NCBI GenBank assembly: GCA_036008685.1 | Contig: DASYNF010000210.1 | Coordinates: 62,001 to 126,000 of the forward strand | Direction: 5' to 3' | DNA: 64,000 nt | From: Actinomadura_C sp036008685 | Lineage (GTDB): Bacteria > Actinomycetota > Actinomycetes > Streptosporangiales > Streptosporangiaceae | In this document: positions 50,255 through 58,203 of the stretch, one piece after another | How the letters are laid out: each line of letters starts with the position of its first letter | How positions within the stretch are numbered: position 1 is the first letter of the stretch | The notes under the pieces: model-generated | Seen by the model: only the letters and a program-made list of their open reading frames with translations | What the model was told of the DNA's origin: nothing | The model's database searches: none | Translations under genes and position numbers: made by a program

Positions 50255-51445
50255 ATGCCGGTATTGCGCAGAGGCCCCTCGGCGCCACAGGCCTCCGCCA
50301 CCAGGGTCCTCCTCACTGACACGAGTCCCTACCGCAGCCGAACCCTCACCGTGGAGACCGACGGCACCACCACGGTCGCCTATCTGCGGGACGCGCGGGA
50401 CGACGTCATCGGCGCGGTGTGGATCGCCAACCACCGGGCCGCCGAGCCCGGCGTGGACACGGCCCGGCTCGACGCCGGACTCCCCCCGGTCATGCACTCC
50501 GACGGGACCAGGCATCCCGGCGGCCTGCCGATGCTGGACCCCGCGGCCCTCGAGGTGGTGTGGTTCGAAGAGGGCGACGGCGCCGCGGTGCTGCAGGACG
50601 GCGAGCCCATCTGCGTCATCCCGGTGTGGTCGGAGATCAACCGGGGCATCCCCGGTTACAGCCGCGACGCGACCACCCGGACGCCCTTCGCCTTCCCACT
50701 GCACGACGAGATCGAAGAGCTCGGCACGCGGATCCGGCAGGCACAGGCCTACTGGGACTGGCGGGCCGGTGAGAACGCCTGGCCGGGCTTCCAGCAGTCG
50801 CTCCTCGGCCATCTGCTGGACCGGCTCGGCCCCGGCGGGCACTACTGGCACGACGTCGGCCGTCAGTGGCGCGGTGGCACCGCTCCGGCCCCCACCGTGG
50901 GGGTCTCCGAACGGCCGCCGCAGCCGGGGCGCGACTACACCGTGCTCAGCACGGTGGGGATGAGCTGCCAGCGGATGCCCACCGTGGAGCTGTACGAGGA
51001 CGACGTGTCACCGCTCACGCGGATCGAACTGGCGGTGGCCACCACGCTGCCGAGCCAGCGTGCGGGCAGCGTCTTTCCCTGGCTCGCCCAGTATCCGTGG
51101 CGGTCGGTGACCTGGTTCGCACCCGGGGACGTGGTGAAGTGGTATCACGAGCCGCGGACCTTCCCGCTGAACGGCTCGGCGTCCCCGGCCGGCGCCACCC
51201 CCGCGGGAGCATCCGGTCCGCCACCGTCCCAATGGGAGGGCGTCCTCCTGCTGGACGAGCCGAGCCGGCTCCCCGGGCCGGTCGCCCCAGGCCTGTCCGG
51301 ATGGTCCTTCGGCGGCGATCCCGTGAAGTGGCTCTGGCTCGTGCCGATCACCGATGAGGAGCGTCAGTACGCCAAGGCCCAGGGCTCTGACGCCCTCGTC
51401 AGAAGGCTCGCGCAACAGGGCCGCAGCTGGGTTGTCGGGCCCTGA
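50255..51445 (+). CDS. Suppressor-of-fused (SUFU)-like domain protein
   Basis: The 396-residue protein has an N-terminal region with RTLTVETDGTTTVAYLRDARDDVIGAVWIAN, of no recognised family. The C-terminal half matches bacterial SUFU domains: YTVLSTVGMSCQRMPTVELY, then LPSQRAGSVFPWLAQYP and WLVPITDEERQYAKAQGSDALV. Bacterial SUFU domains occur as immunity or partner proteins of secreted toxins, but no toxin is visible here. It is inserted divergently between rlmN and cdsA. The ATG has weak ribosome-binding support, although the frame is clearly coding. Confidence 0.8.
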   Translation: MPVLRRGPSAPQASATRVLLTDTSPYRSRTLTVETDGTTTVAYLRDARDDVIGAVWIANHRAAEPGVDTARLDAGLPPVMHSDGTRHPGGLPMLDPAALEVVWFEEGDGAAVLQDGEPICVIPVWSEINRGIPGYSRDATTRTPFAFPLHDEIEELGTRIRQAQAYWDWRAGENAWPGFQQSLLGHLLDRLGPGGHYWHDVGRQWRGGTAPAPTVGVSERPPQPGRDYTVLSTVGMSCQRMPTVELYEDDVSPLTRIELAVATTLPSQRAGSVFPWLAQYPWRSVTWFAPGDVVKWYHEPRTFPLNGSASPAGATPAGASGPPPSQWEGVLLLDEPSRLPGPVAPGLSGWSFGGDPVKWLWLVPITDEERQYAKAQGSDALVRRLAQQGRSWVVGP

Positions 51446-51451
51446 CCGCCG

Positions 51452-51469
51452 GCCGTAGTGTTCTACGGC
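51452..51469 (+). terminator. Short hairpin after SUFU-like gene
   Basis: GCCGTAG (51452-51458), loop TGTT, CTACGGC (51463-51469) forms a perfect 7-base stem just downstream of the SUFU-like stop. It ends directly at an ATG, so it may also bear on the following small frame. Confidence 0.4.
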
Positions 51470-51730
51470 ATGATCATGCGAACGCTCGACGGGCCGGCAC
51501 GGGCGCCGCGGCCGGGCTCGCATCCGCAGATGATGACCGGACCCCAGGCCGGCGCCTACCCACAGGGCTACGCGCCTCCCGTACCGGGCGGGCAGGGGCA
51601 CCAGCCGTATCCCTACGCCCCCCAGCAGGGCCTCCCACAGCAACACAACGCGCCTCAGCAGCACGGTCACCCGCAGCAGCACGCCGGTCCGCGGCAGCAG
51701 AGCGGCCCGCAGCGGCTCGACCAGCAGTGA
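51470..51730 (+). CDS. Possible small Gln/Pro/His-rich protein
   Basis: The frame (86 residues) reads Gln-, Pro- and His-rich with repeated PQQ-type tracts and no domain. It lies between the SUFU-like gene and the convergent cdsA gene. A hairpin ends right at its first ATG, and ribosome-binding support is poor. It might be a secreted linker-like peptide, but composition alone could create it. ATG 51476 is an alternative. Confidence 0.3.
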   Translation: MIMRTLDGPARAPRPGSHPQMMTGPQAGAYPQGYAPPVPGGQGHQPYPYAPQQGLPQQHNAPQQHGHPQQHAGPRQQSGPQRLDQQ

Positions 51731-51752
51731 CGGCGGCGCCCTGAGCCGTCAC
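51727..51752. terminator. Hairpin between SUFU region and cdsA
   Basis: Arms GTGACGGC (51727-51734) and GCCGTCAC (51745-51752) pair perfectly around a 10-base loop, lying between convergent units. It probably terminates the plus-strand SUFU transcript and the minus-strand cdsA operon. Confidence 0.55.
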
Positions 51753-51769
51753 GGACCACGGACGGCGGC

Positions 51770-52672
51770 TCAGGACACGGGGACGAAGGCCTCCAGCAGC
51801 AGCCACACGATAGGAACCGTGGCCAGCAGGGAGTCGAGCCGGTCCATGACCCCCCCGTGCTCGGGGAGCACGCTCCCGAGGTCCTTGATCCCGAGATCCC
51901 GCTTGATCATGGACTCGATCAGATCTCCGAGTGTGGCGGTGCAGACCACCGCGGCACCGAGCACCGCGCCCTGCCAGATCCGGCCGTCCAGGAGCCACGG
52001 CAGCAGCCACGCGCCGACGGCCATGCAGGCAACGGCCGAGCCCGCGAGACCCTCCCAGGTCTTCTTCGGGCTGATGGTCGGTGCGAGCTTGTGCCTGCCA
52101 AGGAAGGTGCCGGCGAAGAAGCCGCCGATGTCGCTGGCCACGGTGACGGCGATGAAGGTCAGGGTCCGGGCCGCGCCGTCCGTGGGTTCGAGCAGCAGCA
52201 CCGCGAACCCACCGAGAAGCGGCACGTAGGCCACGGTGAAGACGGCCGCCGTGGCGTCCGGGACATAGCGGTCCGCTCCCTGGCGCATCCGCCAGACGAG
52301 CAGGCCGAGGACCGTGAGGGCAAAGGACCCCGCCAGTCCTTCGGGCCCGTAGAGATAGGAGAAGACCACCATGGCCAGGCCGCCGACGGCCACCGGGCCG
52401 AACGGCACCCGGATGCCACGGGACGAGAACGCCCCGGTGAGCTCCCGTACGGCCATGCCCAGGAAGACCACCAGGACGAGGAGGAAGATCTCCTTTTTGA
52501 TGTAAAGGGAGGCCACGACCATGGCGCCGAGCCCGGCCCCGACGCCGACGGCGATGGGGAGGTTGCGGCCGGGGCCGCGCTTCTTGCTCGGCGGTCGTTC
52601 CTCGTCCCCTGGGGAGGATACGTGCGGCCCCTCCCCGGGTGGCTCCGACTCCCGGGCCTGCTCCAAGGACAA
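51770..52672 (-). CDS. cdsA: Phosphatidate cytidylyltransferase
   Basis: CdsA makes CDP-diacylglycerol from phosphatidate and CTP. The 300-residue membrane protein has about eight helices and the family signature IGGFFAGTFLGRHKLAPTIS, then PKKTWEGLAGSAVACM and the C-terminal LIESMIKRDLGIKDLGSVLP followed by HGGVMDRLDSLL. An N-terminal cytoplasmic stretch of about 35 charged residues precedes the first helix. TTG at 52672 is the likely start: it lies 3 bases after the frr stop codon, with GAGG 8 bases upstream. It is the last gene of rpsB-tsf-pyrH-frr-cdsA. Confidence 0.95.
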   Translation of the reverse strand: MSLEQARESEPPGEGPHVSSPGDEERPPSKKRGPGRNLPIAVGVGAGLGAMVVASLYIKKEIFLLVLVVFLGMAVRELTGAFSSRGIRVPFGPVAVGGLAMVVFSYLYGPEGLAGSFALTVLGLLVWRMRQGADRYVPDATAAVFTVAYVPLLGGFAVLLLEPTDGAARTLTFIAVTVASDIGGFFAGTFLGRHKLAPTISPKKTWEGLAGSAVACMAVGAWLLPWLLDGRIWQGAVLGAAVVCTATLGDLIESMIKRDLGIKDLGSVLPEHGGVMDRLDSLLATVPIVWLLLEAFVPVS

Positions 52673-52675
52673 CCC

Positions 52676-53233
52676 CTATACCTCGAGCAGTTCGGCCTTC
52701 TTGTGCTCGAGCAGCTCGTCGATCTTGGCGACGTACTTGTGCGTCGCGTCGTCGAGCTCCTTCTCAGCACGCCGGACATCGTCCTCGCCCGCCTCGCCGT
52801 CCTTGGCGAGCTTGTCGAGAGTGTCCTTGGCACGGCGCCGGATGTTGCGGATCGAGATCTTGCTGTCCTCGGCCTTGCCGCCCGCGACCTTGACGAACTC
52901 CCTGCGGCGCTCCTCCGACAGATCGGGGAAGACCACCCGGATGACGTTGCCGTCATTGGTGGGATTCACTCCCAGGTCGCTGCCACGGATGGACTTCTCC
53001 ACCGCACCCAGCGATGACTTGTCGAAGACCTGGACGATGATCATGCGGGGCTCGGGCATGGTGAACGACGCGAGCTGGTTGATCGGCGTCGGCGCACCGT
53101 AGTACTCCGCCGTGAGCTTGTTGAACATGGCGGGGGTCACCCGGCCGGTCCGGATGGTCGCAAAGTCCTCCTTGGCGACCACGACCGCCTTCTCCATCTT
53201 CTCCTCGGCCTCGAGGAGGGTCTCGTCGATCAC
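52676..53233 (-). CDS. frr: Ribosome recycling factor
   Basis: RRF splits post-termination ribosomes together with EF-G. The 185-residue length is exact for the family. It begins MIDETLLEAEEKMEKAVVV, with FATIRTGRVTPAMFNKLTAEYYGAPTPINQLAS near residue 27 and the long helical stem with EERRREFVKVAGGKAEDSKI near residue 108. The GTG start has GGGAG 5 bases upstream. It lies 51 bases after pyrH and ends 3 bases before cdsA, consistent with one operon. Confidence 0.97.
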   Translation of the reverse strand: MIDETLLEAEEKMEKAVVVAKEDFATIRTGRVTPAMFNKLTAEYYGAPTPINQLASFTMPEPRMIIVQVFDKSSLGAVEKSIRGSDLGVNPTNDGNVIRVVFPDLSEERRREFVKVAGGKAEDSKISIRNIRRRAKDTLDKLAKDGEAGEDDVRRAEKELDDATHKYVAKIDELLEHKKAELLEV

Positions 53234-53284
53234 TTCGGCTCCCGTCCCACGCGTTGTGTTGATACCCGGCCTCGGCCCGGCCGC

Positions 53285-54076
53285 TCAGCCGTGGACCGGG
53301 CCGACCAGCGTGCCGATCTTCTCACCTCGGACGGCCCGGCTGATATTGCCCTGCCCCATGAGGTCGAAGACGACGATGGGCAGCCCGTTGTCCATGCAGA
53401 GGCTGATGGCCGTGGCGTCCATGACCTTCAGGCTCCGCCGTAGGACTTCACCGTAATCCAACCGGTCGAACTTGACCGCGTCCGGATTCTTGCGCGGGTC
53501 CGCGTCGTAGACGCCGTCGACCTGCGTGCCCTTCAGGACCGCCTCCGCGCCGATCTCCAGCGCTCGCTGGGCGGCGCAGGTGTCCGTCGAGAAGAACGGC
53601 TGGCCGAGCCCGGCGCCGAAGATCACGACACGCCCCTTCTCGAGGTGCCGGATGGCCCGCCGCGGGATGTACGGCTCCGCGACCTGGCCCATCGTGATCG
53701 CGGTCTGCACCCGGGTGTCGAGTCCGAGCTTCTCGCAGAAGTCCTGCAGCGCCAGGCAGTTGATCACGGTGCCCAGCATGCCCATGTAGTCACCGCGGGA
53801 GCGGTCCATGCCCCCCTCGGACAGCTGCGCCCCGCGGAACATGTTCCCGCCTCCGCAGACCACCGCGACCTGTACACCATCGCGTACGGCCTCGGCGATC
53901 GCCTGGGCGACGTGCTGAACGACGGCCGGGTCGATGCCGAGCGGATCTTTCCCGGCGAACGCCTCGCCGGAGAGCTTCAGAAGCACGCGCCGCCAGCCGT
54001 GCGACCCGGATGACGACGGTGAGGACGGTGACGACGGTGAAGCCGCCATCGTGTCAGTGGTTGTGGTCTCCTGCAC
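53285..54076 (-). CDS. pyrH: UMP kinase
   Basis: UMP kinase makes UDP from UMP and is feedback-controlled by UTP. The core starts at WRRVLLKLSGEAFAGKDPLG and includes VAVVCGGGNMFRG, AEPYIPRRAIRHLEKGRVV and FSTDTCAAQRALEIGAEAVLKGTQVDGVYDADP. The usual end is VVFDLMGQGNISRAVRGEKIGTLV. An extended N-terminal segment with Ser/Pro repeats precedes the core. GTG 54076, with GAGGAGG 8 bases upstream, is better supported than GTG 54106, giving 263 residues. It lies between tsf and frr. Confidence 0.95.
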   Translation of the reverse strand: MQETTTTDTMAASPSSPSSPSSSGSHGWRRVLLKLSGEAFAGKDPLGIDPAVVQHVAQAIAEAVRDGVQVAVVCGGGNMFRGAQLSEGGMDRSRGDYMGMLGTVINCLALQDFCEKLGLDTRVQTAITMGQVAEPYIPRRAIRHLEKGRVVIFGAGLGQPFFSTDTCAAQRALEIGAEAVLKGTQVDGVYDADPRKNPDAVKFDRLDYGEVLRRSLKVMDATAISLCMDNGLPIVVFDLMGQGNISRAVRGEKIGTLVGPVHG

Positions 54077-54140
54077 GGCGGCGGCCTCCTCGTTGTCGTA
54101 CTTCACGCGCTGTGACGCTTTCGGTTTCAGCCGAGGGCCT

Positions 54141-54977
54141 TCAGAGCTGTCCCACCTTGAAGCGGGCGAATCGCTTGACGGTCACGCCCGCCTCGTCGAG
54201 GACCTTGGCGATGGTCTTCTTGTTGTCCTTGACGAACGCCTGCTCCAGGAGCACGAAGTCCCGGAAGTAGGCGTTGACCCGGCCCTCCACGATTTTGGGG
54301 ATGGCCTTCTCCGGCTTGCCCTCGTCGCGGGTGATCTGCTCGGCGAGCGCCCGCTCCTTCTCGATCGCCTCGGCCGGGATCTCATCACGGGTGAGGTACT
54401 TCGGAGACATCGCGGCGATCTGCTGGGCGATGTCCTTGGCGACGTCGGCGTCGGCCTTGTCGAGCTCGACCAGCACGCCGGTGGTCGGCGGCAGCTGCGG
54501 GTCGGACCTGTGCAGGTAGCTCGTAACGTAGCCGCCCTGGAAGCGGGCGAACCGGCGCACCTCGAGCTTCTCGCCGAGCTTGGCGCTGGTCTCCTCGATC
54601 AGCTCCTGCACGGTCCTGCCCGGCTCGATCTCGGCGCCCAGCAGAGCGGGCACGTCCGCGACGTCGCTGGAGGCCACGAACTCGGCGATCCGGTTCGCGA
54701 GCTCGATGATCTGCTCGTTCTTGGCGACGAAGTCCGTCTCGCAGTTGAGCTCGAGCAGCACGCCGTCGGTGTCGCCGTTGAAGTGCGTGGCCACCAAGCC
54801 GTTGCCGGCCGTGCGCTGGGCGCGCTTGCCGACGTCCTTGGCACCCTTGAGACGCAGGAGCTCGACGGCCTTGTCGAAGTCGCCCTCCGCCTCCTCGAGA
54901 GCCTTCTTACAGGCCATCATCCCGGAGCCGGTCAGCTCCCGGAGCCGCTTGACGTCCGCGGCGGTGAAGTTCGCCAT
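54141..54977 (-). CDS. tsf: Elongation factor Ts
   Basis: EF-Ts regenerates EF-Tu-GTP. The 278-residue protein has the N-terminal UBA-like region MANFTAADVKRLRELTGSGMMACKKALEEAEGDF, followed by the dimerisation core GLVATHFNGDTDGVLLELNCETDFVAK and a C-terminal ALAEQITRDEGKPEKAIPKIVEGRVN region. It follows rpsB in the classical rpsB-tsf-pyrH order, with 109 bases between rpsB and tsf that hold a perfect 30-base palindrome. Confidence 0.97.
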   Translation of the reverse strand: MANFTAADVKRLRELTGSGMMACKKALEEAEGDFDKAVELLRLKGAKDVGKRAQRTAGNGLVATHFNGDTDGVLLELNCETDFVAKNEQIIELANRIAEFVASSDVADVPALLGAEIEPGRTVQELIEETSAKLGEKLEVRRFARFQGGYVTSYLHRSDPQLPPTTGVLVELDKADADVAKDIAQQIAAMSPKYLTRDEIPAEAIEKERALAEQITRDEGKPEKAIPKIVEGRVNAYFRDFVLLEQAFVKDNKKTIAKVLDEAGVTVKRFARFKVGQL

Positions 54978-55011
54978 CGTTTCGCTGTCTCTCTCGTCGA
55001 ATTGTACGGTC

Positions 55012-55041
55012 CACGGCGGCCCCCCCGGGGGGGCCGCCGTG
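55012..55041. terminator. Perfect 30-base palindrome between rpsB and tsf
   Basis: Two 15-base arms (55012-55026 and 55027-55041) begin CACGGCGGCCCCCCC and pair without a mismatch or a loop. It lies 46 bases after the rpsB stop and 35 bases before the tsf start. It would form a very stable hairpin that could act as an attenuator or RNA-processing/stability site lowering tsf relative to rpsB. Confidence 0.7.
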
Positions 55042-55086
55042 ACCCGGCTCAGGTTGAACGCGGCTCAGGCCCTGCGGGCCCGGGCC

Positions 55087-56088
55087 TCAGACGCGCTCGC
55101 CCTCGGCGGCCGGCGCCTCCGAAGCGGCCTCAGCGGCCGGCTCGACGGTCGCCTCAGGAGTCGCCTCGACAGTCGCCTCAGGAGTCGCCTCGACAGTCGC
55201 CTCAGGAGTCGCCTCGACGGTCGCCTCAGCGGCCGGCTCGACGGTCCCCTCAGGAGTCGCCTCGGCCGGCGCCTCCGGAGCAGCCTCGGCCTTCTCGCCG
55301 TCCTTGTCGCCCACGAGCAGCTCGCGCTCCCACTCGGCCAGCGGCTCGGTCCCGGCGCCCGCGGCGGGCTTCTCGTCCCCACCGGAGGTGGCACCGGCGC
55401 GGGCGATGAGCCCGTCGGCGACCGCGTCGGCCACGACGCGGGTCAGCACGCTGACGCTGCGGATGGCGTCGTCGTTACCCGGGATCGGGTAGTCGACCTC
55501 GTCCGGGTCGCAGTTGGTGTCGAGGATCGCCACCACCGGGATGCCCAGCTTGCGGGCCTCGCTGACGGCGATGTGCTCCTTCTTCGTGTCCACGATCCAG
55601 ATGGCGCTCGGAACCTTGGCCATGTCGCGGATACCACCGAGCGTGCGCTCGAGCTTGTCCTTCTCACGCTTGAGGCCGAGGAGTTCCTTCTTGGTCATCC
55701 CGGAGCCGGCCACATCGTCGTAGTCGAGCTCCTCGAGCTCCTTGAGGCGGGTCAGCCTCTTGTGCACGGTGGAGAAGTTGGTGAGCATGCCACCCAGCCA
55801 GCGCTGGTTGACGAAGGGCATGCCGACGCGGAGCGCCTGGTCGGCAATGGCCTCCTGGCCCTGCTTCTTGGTCCCCACGAAGAGGATCGAGCCGCCGTGC
55901 GCGACCGTGGCCTTGATGAACTCGAAGGCGCGGTCGATGTGCGACAGCGACTGCTGCAGGTCGATGATGTAGATGCCGTTGCGCTCGGTGAGGATGAAGC
56001 GCTTCATCTTCGGGTTCCAGCGGCGCGTCTGGTGTCCGAAGTGCACGCCGCTCTCGAGCAGCTGCCTCATGGTAACGACGGGTGCCAT
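55087..56088 (-). CDS. rpsB: 30S ribosomal protein S2
   Basis: S2 is a 30S head-region protein. The first 240 residues are canonical, from MAPVVTMRQLLESGVHFGHQ through TRRWNPKMKRFILTERNGIYIIDL and FVGTKKQGQEAIADQAL. The C-terminal 90 residues form an acidic tail built of EATP/EATV-type repeats, encoded by five 24-base tandem units. Many actinobacteria have extended S2 tails, and this one is longer and more regular than usual. ATG at 56088 follows AGGAG 10 bases upstream. A structured leader precedes the gene. Confidence 0.97.
   Translation of the reverse strand: MAPVVTMRQLLESGVHFGHQTRRWNPKMKRFILTERNGIYIIDLQQSLSHIDRAFEFIKATVAHGGSILFVGTKKQGQEAIADQALRVGMPFVNQRWLGGMLTNFSTVHKRLTRLKELEELDYDDVAGSGMTKKELLGLKREKDKLERTLGGIRDMAKVPSAIWIVDTKKEHIAVSEARKLGIPVVAILDTNCDPDEVDYPIPGNDDAIRSVSVLTRVVADAVADGLIARAGATSGGDEKPAAGAGTEPLAEWERELLVGDKDGEKAEAAPEAPAEATPEGTVEPAAEATVEATPEATVEATPEATVEATPEATVEPAAEAASEAPAAEGERV
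55141..55260. repeat. Five 24-base tandem units in rpsB tail
   Basis: The units are 55141-55164, 55165-55188, 55189-55212, 55213-55236 and 55237-55260. Units two and three are identical, the others differ at one to five positions, and a weaker copy precedes them at 55117-55140. Each encodes an eight-residue Ala/Glu/Thr/Val/Pro motif, so copy-number change would keep the frame and merely lengthen the tail of S2. Confidence 0.85.
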
Positions 56089-56117
56089 TGCCCGTGTTCT
56101 CCTGTCCGGCCCCATGC

Positions 56118-56189
56118 GGGGCACGTTTGGTTGCCTGTTGCGTCCGGACCCGCCCCGCCGCGGCTGCCGCGGACCTAGAGACGTGCCCC
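56118..56189 (-). promoter_or_regulatory. rpsB: Candidate structured leader of rpsB
   Basis: In the rpsB transcript, GGGGCACGT (complement of 56181-56189) pairs perfectly with ACGTGCCCC (complement of 56118-56126), 54 bases apart, and a G-U pair plus a G-C pair extend the stem. Between them lies a 6-base CCGCGG hairpin (56158-56172) with a 3-base loop. The fold ends about 30 bases before the start codon and resembles autoregulatory ribosomal-protein leaders, but no known class can be matched from sequence alone. Confidence 0.4.
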
Positions 56190-56368
56190 ACCTGAATCCG
56201 GTGGCCGGCAGACGCGTGAATTCGACCGTCGCGGGTATGCACGTCGGCCGTCTGGCAAGTTTACGGGAGGAAGGGCCGTCTCGCCGAATCGCGGGCCCGC
56301 CGCCCGGTTATCCACAGTCTGCGGCGAGGGGCTGGTGCCGGTCCCGCCCCGGCGGCCACGCTTCCCCC

Positions 56369-57226
56369 ATGACCGTGGTGGCATTGCTCCTCACCTGTGC
56401 GGCCCTTCAGGCTCCACTGTCCGGCCCGCCCTGTCCGTCCGCCCCGTCCCTCCGCCAGGGCGACCGCTGTCCCGGAGTGTGGGGATGGCCACTGCGGCCG
56501 GTCCCCCCTGTCCTGCGCGCGTTCGAGCCGCCGGCCCGGCCCTGGGCTCCCGGCCACCGCGGCGTCGACCTCGGGGCCCGCCCGGGACAAGCGGTCTACG
56601 CGGCCGGACCCGGACAGATCTCGTATGCGGCCCGGCTGGCCGGCCGGGGCGTGGTGGCGATCGCGCACGGCTCGCTTCGCACGACCTACCTCCCCGTACG
56701 GCCGTCGGTGCCCGTCGGGCGGCAGGTCGAGCGAGGTGACCGCATCGGCACCGTCGAGGGCCGTCCCGGGCACTGCGGAGGGTCGCCGTGCCTGCACTGG
56801 GGCGCCCGCGACGGCCTCGGCTACACGGATCCGCTCGCGCTGCTCGGCCGTCGCCCCATCCGGCTCCTGCCGATCTGGGGGACGCCCGGCCCCCGCGGTG
56901 CGGAGGTCCTGCCGTCGAGCCCGGCCGCGGATCCACGAGGCGGCCCAGACGTCCCGGACGGCCCCGCCGGCCGCGAACACGACCACCTCCATGACCACCC
57001 TCGTGGCCACCTCCTGGGTTCCGATGATCCACCGGGTGTCCGGCCGCGACCGCTTCTGGTGGCCGCCGCCGCGGCGAGCGGAGGCGGTGCGGTGCTCCTG
57101 CTCTCGCCGGCGTTCCATCGCCCCCTGCGGCGAGCCCTGCGGCGCCGTGCTCTCGCGGGCGGCCGCGCGGCCATCCGAGCCGGCAGGCCTAGGCTCGGGG
57201 GTGGGCCTGGCGGTAGGTCGCCTTGA
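56369..57226 (+). CDS. M23-family (LytM-like) protein with Cys at the catalytic His position
   Basis: The predicted exported 285-residue protein has an N-terminal hydrophobic stretch (MTVVALLLTCAALQAPL) and a LytM domain with PWAPGHRGVDLGARPGQAV (His63, Asp67 zinc ligands) and GSPCLHWGARDGLGYTDPLALL. His143 is the third zinc ligand, but the first His of the usual HxH, the catalytic one, is Cys141. Related proteins sit next to rpsB in actinobacteria. Hydrolysis of peptidoglycan may therefore be impaired. Residues after 170 are Pro/Gly/Arg-rich and not part of the domain. The gene overlaps the 3' end of convergent xerC by 38 bases. Confidence 0.75.
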   Translation: MTVVALLLTCAALQAPLSGPPCPSAPSLRQGDRCPGVWGWPLRPVPPVLRAFEPPARPWAPGHRGVDLGARPGQAVYAAGPGQISYAARLAGRGVVAIAHGSLRTTYLPVRPSVPVGRQVERGDRIGTVEGRPGHCGGSPCLHWGARDGLGYTDPLALLGRRPIRLLPIWGTPGPRGAEVLPSSPAADPRGGPDVPDGPAGREHDHLHDHPRGHLLGSDDPPGVRPRPLLVAAAAASGGGAVLLLSPAFHRPLRRALRRRALAGGRAAIRAGRPRLGGGPGGRSP

Positions 57227-58121
57227 GACGCTCGGCCGTCACGTGCGTGTAGAGCTGCGTCGTCCGGAGAGACGCATGGCCCAGGATCTCCTGCACGCTC
57301 CGCAGGTCGGCACCCCCCTCGAGCAGGTGCGTCGCGGCACTGTGCCGCAGGCCGTGCGGGCCCGTGTCCGGCACGTCACCCACCTCGGCGGCGCGCGCGT
57401 GCACCAGGCGCCGAGCGCTCGTCGGATGCAGCCGACCACCCCGAGTGCCGAGGAACAGCGCCGGACCGCTTCGCTCGTGCGCCAGCGCGGGCCGGCCCCG
57501 CCGCAGCCAGTCCTCGACCGCGCGCACCGCCGGCATGCCGACGGGCACCGTCCGCTCCTTGCGTCCCTTGCCGAGGACCCTGACGGTACGGCGATCCGGG
57601 TCGAGGTCGTCCACGTCCAGAGCACAGAGCTCACCGACCCGGATTCCCGTGGCGTAGAGCAGTTCCAGGACCGCCTGGTCCCGTAGACCGGCCGGCACCC
57701 GCGGTCCTCCCCCCGCGGGGATCGCCTCCAGAAGGGCCGCGGCCTCGGTCTGCCGGAGCACCTTGGGGAGGTCGCGCAGCCGCTTGGGCGATCGGAGGAG
57801 CGGGCCGGGGTCGGACCCGAGGAGCCCTCGCCGGTGTGCGTACGCGGTGAACGTCCGGGCCGCGGCGGTACGGCGGGCCAGCGTCGAACGCGCCTTGCCA
57901 CCGGCGTGCTGGTGGGCGAGCCAGGCACGTACGACCTGGACGTCCAGGCCACCGGGCGAGCCGACCCCGGCCTCGGCCGCATGGCTCAGCAGGCCGGCGA
58001 CGTCACCGAGGTAGGCGCGGACCGTGTGGGGGGACAGTCCGCGTTCGGCCCGCAGGTGTCGCTCGAAATCCGCCAGCGCGTGCCGCATGGCCGCGGGCAG
58101 CCGGGAGGAGGGTTCGCCCAT
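57189..58121 (-). CDS. xerC: Tyrosine recombinase XerC
   Basis: XerC resolves chromosome dimers with XerD at dif. The 310-residue protein has the SAM-like core-binding domain (residues 12-95) and the catalytic domain. Catalytic residues are visible: Arg in ATGIRVGEL, Lys in GKGRKERTVP, HGLRHSAATHLL (His and Arg), and LGHASLRTTQLYTHV (His and Tyr nucleophile). The position between the M23 gene and yraN-dprA matches the actinobacterial arrangement. No dif site was recognised nearby. The ATG has poor ribosome-binding support. Confidence 0.95.
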   Translation of the reverse strand: MGEPSSRLPAAMRHALADFERHLRAERGLSPHTVRAYLGDVAGLLSHAAEAGVGSPGGLDVQVVRAWLAHQHAGGKARSTLARRTAAARTFTAYAHRRGLLGSDPGPLLRSPKRLRDLPKVLRQTEAAALLEAIPAGGGPRVPAGLRDQAVLELLYATGIRVGELCALDVDDLDPDRRTVRVLGKGRKERTVPVGMPAVRAVEDWLRRGRPALAHERSGPALFLGTRGGRLHPTSARRLVHARAAEVGDVPDTGPHGLRHSAATHLLEGGADLRSVQEILGHASLRTTQLYTHVTAERLKATYRQAHPRA

Positions 58122-58203
58122 GGGGCCAAGTTATCCACAGAACCGCGTTCACCTCACCACCGCCCACATCGAGCGGGCACCGTCGATGCCGGAGGTGAGG
58201 CCG

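Noticed and set aside
51470..51730. Confident small gene encoding a Gln/Pro-rich protein
   Set aside because: Ribosome-binding support is weak and a hairpin ends at its ATG, so it is kept only as low confidence.
55141..55260. CRISPR-like array
   Set aside because: The repeats are directly adjacent, lie inside a coding region and encode a protein tail; there are no spacers.
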